64,000 nt of DNA, taken from Arthrobacter silviterrae. GTDB taxonomy: Bacteria; Actinomycetota; Actinomycetes; Actinomycetales; Micrococcaceae. The position numbers and the translations under genes were made by a program. Of the stretch, positions 16,305-23,777 are shown in pieces; the stretch's first letter is position 1; every line of letters begins with the position of its first letter. The notes under the pieces are model-generated. The model did no database searches. It was given only the letters and a program-made list of their open reading frames with translations, and was not told the origin of the DNA. The stretch spans positions 1 to 64,000 of the forward strand of contig NZ_JAAKZI010000025.1 of NCBI RefSeq assembly GCF_011045165.1, read 5' to 3'.

Positions 16305-17810
16305 TCAGGCGTCGTCCGCGGGAGCGTCCTGGTCGGCGGGTCCGGCGTCGACTTGGGCGTCGGCTTGGGCGTCGGGTTGGGACTCCGGCTGCCCCGCCCA
16401 CCACGCGTGCAGGGCAGCTTCCGCCTGCTCCGCCGACTGCGGGCCTTCATCCATGCGCAGTTCCAGCAGGAACTTGTACGCCCTGCCCACCACAGGGCCC
16501 GGCTTCAGGCCCAGCATGGCCATGATGGCCCCGCCGTCCAGGTCCGGCCGGATGGCGTCGAGCTCCTCCTGCGCGGCCAGCACGGCAATCCGCTGCTCCA
16601 GGTCGTCGTAGGCGAAGGACAGCCTGTCCGCCTTGCGCTGGTTCCGGGTGGTCACGTCCGAACGGGTCAGGCGGTGCAGGCGCTCCAGGACGGGTCCGGC
16701 GTCTGCCACGTAGCGGCGGACGGCCGAGTCCGTCCAGCCTGCGTCCCCGTAGCCGTAGAAGCGCATGTGCAGCTCCACGAGGCGGGAAACAGCCTTGATG
16801 GACTCATTGTCAAAGCGCAACGCCTTCATGCGCTTTGCCGTCAGCTTGGCTCCGGCCAGGTCGTGGTGGCGGAAGCTCACGGCCCCGCCCGGCTCAAAGC
16901 GGCGGGTCTTGGGCTTGCCGACGTCGTGCATCAGCGCGGCAAAACGGAGCACAAAGTCCGGGCCGGGCACCGGACCGTCCGGGCCGGTTTCCAGGGCAGC
17001 AGCCTGCTCCAGGACCTGCAGGGAGTGCTGGTAGACATCCTTGTGTCGGTGGTGCTCGTCGGTCTCCAGCTTCAGGGCCGGCACTTCGGGCAGCACCAGG
17101 GCGGCCAGGCCTGTCTCCACCAGGATGTCGACGCCGGCGCGCGGCTGGGCCCCGCAAATCAGCTTGACCAGTTCATCGCGGACCCGTTCAGCGGAGATGA
17201 TGCTGATGCGCCCGGCCATGTCCTTCATGGCGGCCAGGACGGACGGGTGCAGCCCAAGGCCCAGTTGGGAGGCGAAGCGGGCGGCCCGCATCATGCGCAG
17301 CGGGTCATCAGAGAAGGACTGTTCGGGCGTACCCGGGGTCCGCAGCAGGCCGGCCGCCAGGTCCCTGGCGCCCCCGTGGGGGTCCACGAGTTCCAGGCCG
17401 GGCAGGCGCAGGGCCATGGCATTGGTGGTGAAGTCGCGGCGGGCAAGGTCGTCTTCCAGGGACGTGCCAAAGGCGACGGCGGGCTTGCGCGACTCGGGGT
17501 CGTACGCCTCAGCCCGGTAGGTGGTCACCTCAATGAGCAGCACCTCCTTGTTGCGGTTGCGCTTGCGGAAGCCGATGGTGCCAAACGCCCGCCCCATCTC
17601 CCAGTGCGAATCCGCCCACTTCGCGGCCACGGCCAGGATCTGGTCCGGCGTGGCATTGGTGGTGAAGTCCAGGTCCGGTGACGTGCGACCCAGAAACAGG
17701 TCGCGGACCGGCCCGCCCACCAGGGAAAGTTCGTAGCCGGCATCGGCAAAGAGGCCGCCCAATTCAAGGACGACCGGGTCTAAATTCGAGGTATCTGGCA
17801 CCATTTCCAT
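16305..17810 (-). CDS. cca: CCA tRNA nucleotidyltransferase
   Basis: Adds or repairs the 3'-CCA of tRNAs, 501 aa. Class II nucleotidyltransferase features are in order: GGPVRDLFLG, catalytic carboxylates in DLDFTTNA, the ARRDFTTNAMAL motif, DPLRMMRAARFA for template-like selection, and a C-terminal HD domain with HDVGKP. The Asp/Gln/Ala-rich tail is unusually acidic. The ATG at 17810 is used; the next ATG (17804) has better spacing from AAGGGA and may be the true start. This gene opens the conserved block that continues with the Nudix gene and murJ on the opposite strand, as in Rv3907c to Rv3910. Confidence 0.95.
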   Translation of the reverse strand: MEMVPDTSNLDPVVLELGGLFADAGYELSLVGGPVRDLFLGRTSPDLDFTTNATPDQILAVAAKWADSHWEMGRAFGTIGFRKRNRNKEVLLIEVTTYRAEAYDPESRKPAVAFGTSLEDDLARRDFTTNAMALRLPGLELVDPHGGARDLAAGLLRTPGTPEQSFSDDPLRMMRAARFASQLGLGLHPSVLAAMKDMAGRISIISAERVRDELVKLICGAQPRAGVDILVETGLAALVLPEVPALKLETDEHHRHKDVYQHSLQVLEQAAALETGPDGPVPGPDFVLRFAALMHDVGKPKTRRFEPGGAVSFRHHDLAGAKLTAKRMKALRFDNESIKAVSRLVELHMRFYGYGDAGWTDSAVRRYVADAGPVLERLHRLTRSDVTTRNQRKADRLSFAYDDLEQRIAVLAAQEELDAIRPDLDGGAIMAMLGLKPGPVVGRAYKFLLELRMDEGPQSAEQAEAALHAWWAGQPESQPDAQADAQVDAGPADQDAPADDA

Positions 17811-17920
17811 AGTCCCTTAAGAATGCCAGACTTTTCCCCGTCCCAGCCGTCGGGGCGAAGCGGCGGCACAGCAAACAGGCTGATCCGCCCTGTCATCATC
17901 CCGGCCCAAAGATAGCTAGA

Positions 17921-18469
17921 GTGGACTGCATGGTCCACCCAGTGCCGCGCGCGCCGAAAAGGGGCCCATTGCCACCGGCAATGGGCAGCCACAACGCGCC
18001 CGCCATGCAGGGGTCGAACAGCCAGCTCCCCACAGTGGAGGAAATTTCCGCCGGCGGTGTGGTGGTCGACCAGCACGGCACGGGCCTTCGGGTGGCGATC
18101 ATTGCCCGGATCAACCGCGGCGGCCGCCTTGAATGGTGCCTGCCGAAGGGCCATCCGGAAGGCGTGGAGAACTACGCCGAGGCAGCTGTTCGGGAGATCG
18201 AGGAGGAGACCGGCATTGCCGGGGACATCCTGGCCCCGTTGGGCAGCATTGACTACTGGTTTACCGTCAGCGGACACCGGGTCCACAAGACAGTCCACCA
18301 CTTCCTGCTGCGGGCCACCGGCGGCGAGCTGACCATTGACAATGATCCGGACCACGAGGCCGTGGACGTCGCGTGGGTTCCCCTGTCCGAGCTGGCGCTC
18401 AAACTGTCCTTCCCGAACGAACGCCGCATCACCGACCTGGCGCAGGACTTGCTGCCCGAATACTTCTAG
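17921..18469 (+). CDS. Nudix hydrolase
   Basis: A 182-aa pyrophosphohydrolase. The complete Nudix box is at about residues 86-108: GHPEGVENYAEAAVRE followed by IEEETGI, with all the metal-binding glutamates. The domain begins at EEISAGGVVV, so the first 40 residues are a Pro-rich extension and a later start (for example MQGSNSQLP) is possible. It is syntenic to M. tuberculosis mutT4 (Rv3908), a predicted (d)NTP or dinucleotide hydrolase. Substrate is not determined by sequence. It is divergent from cca and followed within 80 bp by murJ. Confidence 0.93.
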   Translation: MDCMVHPVPRAPKRGPLPPAMGSHNAPAMQGSNSQLPTVEEISAGGVVVDQHGTGLRVAIIARINRGGRLEWCLPKGHPEGVENYAEAAVREIEEETGIAGDILAPLGSIDYWFTVSGHRVHKTVHHFLLRATGGELTIDNDPDHEAVDVAWVPLSELALKLSFPNERRITDLAQDLLPEYF

Positions 18470-18536
18470 CAGCCAATCCCCGCCGCCGCTCCTTGGTGCC
18501 TTGCCGGCATGCAGCTCCCATCCGGGTGCCAATGAG

Positions 18537-20354
18537 ATGATGGGGATGATGTCTAACGTAGATCGGGTGAGAATCCCTCCCAAACCCAGCATGCCGCCGT
18601 CGAACGCCCCGGTACGCCGCAGCGGCCTCGGTGGCGGCCTGGAAGCTGGCGGTGCGGGCGCGGCTGCGAACACCCGCGGCGCCGGCCAGCCGCAAACGCA
18701 GGCGCAGGCCGCCCGTTCCAGCGCCTCCATGGCCGTGGGCACGCTGGCCTCCCGCATCCTGGGTTTTATCAAGGGCATAGTTTTGGGCATCGCGGTGGCC
18801 GGCACCACTGTCGGCGACCTCTTTGAAAGCTCGAACTACCTGCCGAACCTGATCTTCATGCTGCTGGCCGGCGGCGTGTTCAATGCCGTGCTGATCCCGC
18901 AGATCATCAAGGCCAGCAAACAACCGGACAAGGGCACCGACTTCATTTCACGGCTGCTGACGCTGGGCGTGACCGGCCTGTTCGTCGTTACCGCCCTGGT
19001 GGTGGTGCTGGTGGCGCCGATCACCTCGCTGTCCACCACGTATTCAGGCAGCCAGTTGAAACTGGCCATCACCTTTGGCATGTTCCTGCTGCCGCAGATC
19101 TTCTTTTACGGCCTCTACTCCCTGCTGGGCCAGGTGCTCAACGCCCACAACGCCTTCAAGGCCTACGCCTGGGCGCCCGTGCTCAACAATGTGGTGGCCA
19201 TTGCCGGCCTGCTGGTTTTCATCGCAGTGGCGGGCAGTTCCGCCAGCACACCCCACACCGTGGACAACTGGACGGCGGGCCAGAGCTGGCTGCTGGCCGG
19301 CACGGCAACACTGGGCATTGTGGTCCAGTCGGTGATCTTGCTGATTCCCGTCCAGCGGCTCGGCCTGGGGCTGCGGCCCAAGTTCGGCTGGCGCGGCACG
19401 GGCCTGGGCGCCACGGCCCGGATCGCCGGCTGGACCATGGGCACCATGGTCATCGGCAACCTGAGCTTTATCCTCATCCTCAAGATCGCCACCATCCCCA
19501 CCGGCAGCAAGCCGGATTCCGGCACCGTCGCGGACTCGGCCATTCCAGGTGTCTACGCCTTGAACCGCGCCGTGGAACTCTACATCATGCCGCACTCCAT
19601 CATTGCCCTGTCCATTGCCACGGTGATGTTCACGGCCATGGCACGGGCCGCGGCCGCCCATGACTTCTCCGGGCTGCGCAGCTCCCTCTCCCGCGCATTG
19701 CGCACCACGGGCGTGGCCACCGTTTTTGCCGGCGTGGCCCTCATTGTGCTTTCCGGCCCGTTCGGCATGCTTTTTGGCGGAAACCAGGAGTTTGCAGGGC
19801 GCCAGATCGCCATTGTGCTGGCCATCCTGGCCATCGGGGCACCGTCCTACAGCATCAATTTCATCCTCAACCGGGTCCTTTACGCCCAGGAGGACGCCAA
19901 GACCCCTTTCGTCATCCAGTGCATCATGGTCTGCATCGGACTCGGGACGGCCCTGCTGGCAGCCCTGCTGCCGGCGCCGTTCATCATTTACGGCATTGCC
20001 TGCAGCTACACCGTCAGCAACATCATGGGACCTGTGGTCAGCCACCTGTTCCTGCGCGCCCGCCTGGGTGACTATGGCGGCGGGCTGATCCTGCAGGCGC
20101 ACATGCGTTTCCTGGCGGCCGCCCTGGTTTCCGGGCTGGCCGGGGAATTCGTGCTGATGCTGCTGGGCGGCCAGTCCGCCCAGGGGTTCATGTGGCATTC
20201 CATCGCCGCCGCCGTGGTGACGCTGGCGGCCGTGGGCTGTGTCATGGCGGCTGTCTATGTGGTGATGCTCAAGCTCCTGCACGTGCATGAGCTGGACGAC
20301 ATCCTGGCGCCCCTGCGCTCCAAACTGCTTTCCCGGCTGCCGGGGCGCCGGTAG
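18537..20354 (+). CDS. murJ: Lipid II flippase MurJ
   Basis: Exports lipid II across the membrane for peptidoglycan synthesis; about 605 aa. After a basic, Pro/Gly-rich cytoplasmic N-terminus (about 65 residues) come some 14 hydrophobic segments typical of MviN/MurJ of the MOP superfamily. Conserved family marks are SMAVGTLASRILGFIKGI, LPNLIFMLLAGGVFNAVLIP and NRVLYAQEDAKTPF. Several in-frame ATGs (18537, 18540, 18546, 18549) compete and none has a decisive ribosome site, so the start is uncertain by a few codons. In mycobacteria the homologue carries a pseudokinase domain on the same chain; here the protein ends after the membrane region and the partner is the next gene. Confidence 0.93.
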   Translation: MMGMMSNVDRVRIPPKPSMPPSNAPVRRSGLGGGLEAGGAGAAANTRGAGQPQTQAQAARSSASMAVGTLASRILGFIKGIVLGIAVAGTTVGDLFESSNYLPNLIFMLLAGGVFNAVLIPQIIKASKQPDKGTDFISRLLTLGVTGLFVVTALVVVLVAPITSLSTTYSGSQLKLAITFGMFLLPQIFFYGLYSLLGQVLNAHNAFKAYAWAPVLNNVVAIAGLLVFIAVAGSSASTPHTVDNWTAGQSWLLAGTATLGIVVQSVILLIPVQRLGLGLRPKFGWRGTGLGATARIAGWTMGTMVIGNLSFILILKIATIPTGSKPDSGTVADSAIPGVYALNRAVELYIMPHSIIALSIATVMFTAMARAAAAHDFSGLRSSLSRALRTTGVATVFAGVALIVLSGPFGMLFGGNQEFAGRQIAIVLAILAIGAPSYSINFILNRVLYAQEDAKTPFVIQCIMVCIGLGTALLAALLPAPFIIYGIACSYTVSNIMGPVVSHLFLRARLGDYGGGLILQAHMRFLAAALVSGLAGEFVLMLLGGQSAQGFMWHSIAAAVVTLAAVGCVMAAVYVVMLKLLHVHELDDILAPLRSKLLSRLPGRR

Positions 20355-20452
20355 CGGTCCACAGCTTTCACGCCATGGTCCTATAGAATCAGTGCAATTA
20401 CGGCATGTTGGGAAATTCCGGCACACGCCACCAACGTTACAAGGAGGATTCG

Positions 20453-21934
20453 GTGCCACAACCCATTGATGTGGGCTCCATCCTGGGCGGCCGCTACAAG
20501 GTGACCGGGCGAATCCTGGCCTCCGCCGAGAATGACGTCATCCTGGACGGCCTGGACCAGGTTTTGAACCGACCAGTCAGTATCCTTGTGTCAGCGCCCG
20601 CCAACTCCGAAAACCTGACGCACAGCGCCCGCGAAGTTGCCACCGGGGAGCGCGTGTCCAACGTCTCCATTCTTGACCTGGGCCAGCAGGACGGTTCGGC
20701 CTACCTGATTGCCTCCCGGACCACCCCGGCAGACCTGCTGGACCTGGTTGTTCCCACGGAACCGTCCGACGCCGGCGTGTACCAGGAGCCGTTCTTCACC
20801 GACACCCTGGGCACAGAGATTTTTGGGTCTGCCCGGGACGCCGCCCCCAGCGCGGGTCCCTATGTCTACGAGGACAACAGCCCCGTGACCCCTGCGCGCC
20901 CCGCACCGCCCGTCAGGCGTGCCCCCGCCCCACCCGCCCCCACGGCAGCCGTGCCGTCGACACCGGCGAGGCAGGCACCCAAGCCGCCCAGCGCCGTCGT
21001 GCCTCCCACGTCACCTTGGGCCAAGAAGGCGCCCGCACCCACCGCGGCGGCACCTATTGCCCAGGCCGCCACACCGGCTCCCGCCCCCGCTCCTGCCCCG
21101 GCCCAGCCCAAGGTTTCGCTCTGGGACGAGGACGACTATGGCTTCATCAATGAGGGCCACAACGCCGACGCCGGCCAGGGCGCCAAGGCCGGGACGTTTC
21201 CGGCCGAACTCCGTGCCGCCAGCGACAACTATGATTCGGGCGACTATGGGGACGAACTGGAGGAGGACGATTCCAACGCCCCCCGCACCAGCGGCCGCTG
21301 GCTGACGGGGATCGTTGTCACCGTACTGGTCGTGGCGGCGCTGTTCTTTGCCGTGTCCCACATCGGTTCCCTCTTCAATGGCACCCCGGTGGCCAATGGC
21401 GGCAACACGAACACGGCCACCGGCCAGTCCTCCTCCACGGCGCAGGCCACCTCCGCCGCCCCGGCACCCGTTGTGGTTCCGCCTGCCATCAAGGACATGA
21501 CGGACATCACCACCTACGCGCCGGGCGTCCAGCACTATGGCGACATGTTCATTCCCCGGCTCAAAGATGCCATCGACGGAAACAAGGGCACCTACTGGCC
21601 CACGGTTGAGTACTCCGATGACACCTTTGCGCACTTCACGAACAGCATTGACCTGGCCATTGAGCTTCAGCAGGAGGCCACGGTGGGTTCGGTGACCATC
21701 AACCAGATTGCCGGCTCCGGGGGCCAGTTCAACATCCTGACCAACAGCAAGCCGTCCCTGGACGGTGCTGTCAAGATCGGCAGCGGCTCCTTTACGGCGC
21801 CTGATTTCACGCTCAAGGCAGCCGCCGGGGTGAAGGCCAAGTACGTGATCATCAGCTTTACCCAGTTGCCGAGGCTGCAGCCTTTCGTGACGTACCCTTA
21901 CGGATTGAAGATTGCCGAGATCAGCATCAAGTAG
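20453..21934 (+). CDS. Membrane-anchored pseudokinase-like protein with discoidin-like C-terminal domain
   Basis: A 493-aa single-pass protein starting at GTG 20453, which has AAGGAGG 6 bp upstream. Residues 8-45 resemble the start of a kinase N-lobe (GGRYKVTGRI, then NRPVSILV), but the P-loop Gly set, the HRD and DFG motifs and most of the C-lobe are absent. A long Pro/Ala-rich linker (about residues 145-225) is followed by an acidic stretch, a membrane helix at about 283-303 (TGIVVTVLVVAALFFAVS) and a C-terminal domain (about 345-493) resembling an F5/8 or carbohydrate-binding beta-sandwich. The layout matches the C-terminal half of mycobacterial MviN (Rv3910), which binds phospho-dependent FhaA. 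Likely a cofactor of MurJ. Confidence 0.8.
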   Translation: MPQPIDVGSILGGRYKVTGRILASAENDVILDGLDQVLNRPVSILVSAPANSENLTHSAREVATGERVSNVSILDLGQQDGSAYLIASRTTPADLLDLVVPTEPSDAGVYQEPFFTDTLGTEIFGSARDAAPSAGPYVYEDNSPVTPARPAPPVRRAPAPPAPTAAVPSTPARQAPKPPSAVVPPTSPWAKKAPAPTAAAPIAQAATPAPAPAPAPAQPKVSLWDEDDYGFINEGHNADAGQGAKAGTFPAELRAASDNYDSGDYGDELEEDDSNAPRTSGRWLTGIVVTVLVVAALFFAVSHIGSLFNGTPVANGGNTNTATGQSSSTAQATSAAPAPVVVPPAIKDMTDITTYAPGVQHYGDMFIPRLKDAIDGNKGTYWPTVEYSDDTFAHFTNSIDLAIELQQEATVGSVTINQIAGSGGQFNILTNSKPSLDGAVKIGSGSFTAPDFTLKAAAGVKAKYVIISFTQLPRLQPFVTYPYGLKIAEISIK

Positions 21935-22074
21935 CCTGTTGGGGGCGGGAGCAGGGCACCTTGCGCCCGTCCCAACGGAATATTTCTGCGCACCTTTTAG
22001 TTGTCAATGATCGAACGCCCTTGGACCGAGCCACGTGTGCGTTCCAGGCAATGAAGGAAGAGGAACACCCACCC

Positions 22075-23031
22075 GTGACCACGCAAGCCACCCCCGCCGG
22101 AGATGTCCGCGACGTCATTATCGTAGGCTCCGGCCCCGCAGGTTACACGGCGGCCATCTACACGGCCCGCGCCGACCTCAAGCCCTTGATGATTGCCGGC
22201 TCCGTCACCGCGGGCGGCGAGCTGATGAACACCACCGACGTGGAGAACTTTCCCGGCTTCCCCGACGGCATCATGGGCCCGGACCTGATGGAAAATTTCG
22301 GCAAGCAGGCAGAGCGTTTCGGCACCGAGGTGATGTACGACGACGTCGCCTCGCTTTCGCTGGACGGTGCCGTCAAGACGGTAACCCTGGCTGACGGCCA
22401 GGAATTCAAGGCACGCTCCATCATCATCTCCACGGGGTCCGCATACCGCGAACTCGGCGTTGACGGCGAGAAGCGCCTCGTCGGCCACGGTGTTAGTTCC
22501 TGTGCCACGTGCGACGGATTTTTCTTCAAGGGGCAAGAGATAGCCGTCATCGGCGGTGGCGACTCCGCCATGGAAGAAGCCATTTTCCTGACGAAGTTTG
22601 CCGAGTCCGTGACTGTGGTGCACCGCCGCGACACACTCCGCGCCTCCAAGATCATGCAGGAGCGGGCGCTGAACCACCCAAAGATCAAGTTCGTCTGGAA
22701 CTCCGAGGTTGCCAGCGTTGAGGGCGATGCCAAGGTCACAGGCGTCACGCTGAACAACCTGGTCACCGGCGAAAAGAGCAAGCTGGCCGTCACAGGGGTC
22801 TTCGTTGCCATAGGCAACGATCCCCGTGTGGACCTCGTGAAGGATTCCCTCCAGCTGACCGCTGCCGGAACCATCGCCGTTGACGGCCGCACGTCGAAAA
22901 CGTCCATCCCGGGAGTTTTTGCTGCCGGTGATGTCATTGACCCCACCTACCGCCAAGCCATCACTGCCTCCGGTTCCGGCTGCGTCGCTGCCCTGGACGT
23001 GGAGCACTACCTGTCCGAGCTGGATTCCTAA
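22075..23031 (+). CDS. trxB: Thioredoxin reductase
   Basis: NADPH-dependent flavoenzyme reducing thioredoxin, 318 aa. FAD-binding GSGPAGYTAAIYTAR is near the N-terminus, the redox-active pair is in SCATCDGFFF, the NADPH-binding GGGDSAMEEA follows, and GVFAAGDV closes the FAD site. GTG 22075 is preferred because GGAAGAGGAA lies 9 bp upstream; ATG 22051 would add eight residues. It forms an operon with trxA 16 bp downstream, the order seen in M. tuberculosis Rv3913-Rv3914. No sigma factor gene (sigM in mycobacteria) lies between this gene and the murJ pair. Confidence 0.96.
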   Translation: MTTQATPAGDVRDVIIVGSGPAGYTAAIYTARADLKPLMIAGSVTAGGELMNTTDVENFPGFPDGIMGPDLMENFGKQAERFGTEVMYDDVASLSLDGAVKTVTLADGQEFKARSIIISTGSAYRELGVDGEKRLVGHGVSSCATCDGFFFKGQEIAVIGGGDSAMEEAIFLTKFAESVTVVHRRDTLRASKIMQERALNHPKIKFVWNSEVASVEGDAKVTGVTLNNLVTGEKSKLAVTGVFVAIGNDPRVDLVKDSLQLTAAGTIAVDGRTSKTSIPGVFAAGDVIDPTYRQAITASGSGCVAALDVEHYLSELDS

Positions 23032-23047
23032 CAGAAAGTTAAATGCC

Positions 23048-23374
23048 ATGAGCAATGCAAAGAGTGCCACCGACGCCAGCTTCACCGAAGACGTCCTCAA
23101 TGCCGACAAGCCTGTCATTGTCGACTTCTGGGCCGAATGGTGCGGTCCGTGCCGCAAGCTGGGGCCGATCCTGGACGAGATCTCCGTGGAGTACTCGGAC
23201 AAGGTCGAGGTCATCAAGGTGGACGTGGATGCCAACCCGGCCATCTCCGCCAAGTACGGCATCACCTCAATTCCCGCGGTTTACCTTTTCCAGGGCGGCG
23301 AGGTCACGGGCACTGTGATCGGTGCCCGTCCGAAGCAGTACTTTGAAAAGGAATTTGCAGGCGTGCTGCAGTAA
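23048..23374 (+). CDS. trxA: Thioredoxin
   Basis: A 108-aa cytosolic protein disulfide reductant. It has the full active site FWAEWCGPCRKLGP and the cis-proline in TSIPAVYLF. The ATG follows AGAAAG and begins MSNAKSATDASFTEDVL, normal for actinobacterial TrxA. It is reduced by the adjacent TrxB. Confidence 0.97.
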   Translation: MSNAKSATDASFTEDVLNADKPVIVDFWAEWCGPCRKLGPILDEISVEYSDKVEVIKVDVDANPAISAKYGITSIPAVYLFQGGEVTGTVIGARPKQYFEKEFAGVLQ

Positions 23375-23382
23375 TTCCTGTT

Positions 23383-23436
23383 CCACCCACTGTTGGGTGG
23401 TTGGCACTGTGGGTCGGACTTTGGTCCGGCCCACAG
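23383..23436 (+). terminator. Two consecutive hairpins after trxA
   Basis: CCACCCA/TGGGTGG (23383-23400) is followed by a second stem with arms CTGTGGG.CGGAC and GTCCG.CCCACAG (about 23407-23435) and then TTTAGG. They start 8 bp after the trxA stop and probably terminate the trxBA transcript. Confidence 0.6.
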
Positions 23437-23777
23437 CTGTTTAGGCAGTTCTCCCAGATCGATTCTAAGTGCGAAAAGCTGGTTCGCGATTTTTGCAATC
23501 CGGCCAGGTCGCAGCCTTTTTCGCCGATTTTTGGGCTTCCGGCACACTTGGCCGAGTTTCGTCCCTGTTTGGCTTTCCGCCAGCCGCCAACCTTGTTTCA
23601 CGTGAAACAAGTTCACGGGGCGGCGCCAGTGGTCGCGTCCGTATTCTCGCCCGCGGAATTCCTCATTGACGGCAATGTCCCAAACCCACCACGCTCCCGC
23701 CGGTCCGCTTTGCCAACACCAAGCGTGCAAAATTCAAGCACGCATCAGCTCATCTCCTCTCGCCAGCACCCGGCCCG
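23437..23777. other. Non-coding interval with parS between trxA and pnkp
   Basis: About 340 bp between the trxA terminator and the 3' end of the leftward pnkp gene. No ORF with family resemblance. Its one recognisable element is the parS site at 23594-23609. Confidence 0.5.
23594..23609. other. parS: parS site (ParB-binding centromere)
   Basis: TGTTTCACGTGAAACA, an exact match to the universal bacterial parS palindrome. It lies 4.4 kb from parB, on the trxA side of the RNA-repair genes. ParB nucleates here, spreads on flanking DNA and is moved by ParA. Confidence 0.93.

Noticed and set aside
16353-17681. 442-codon open frame antisense to cca
   Set aside because: Shadow ORF; the cca motifs on the minus strand are complete.
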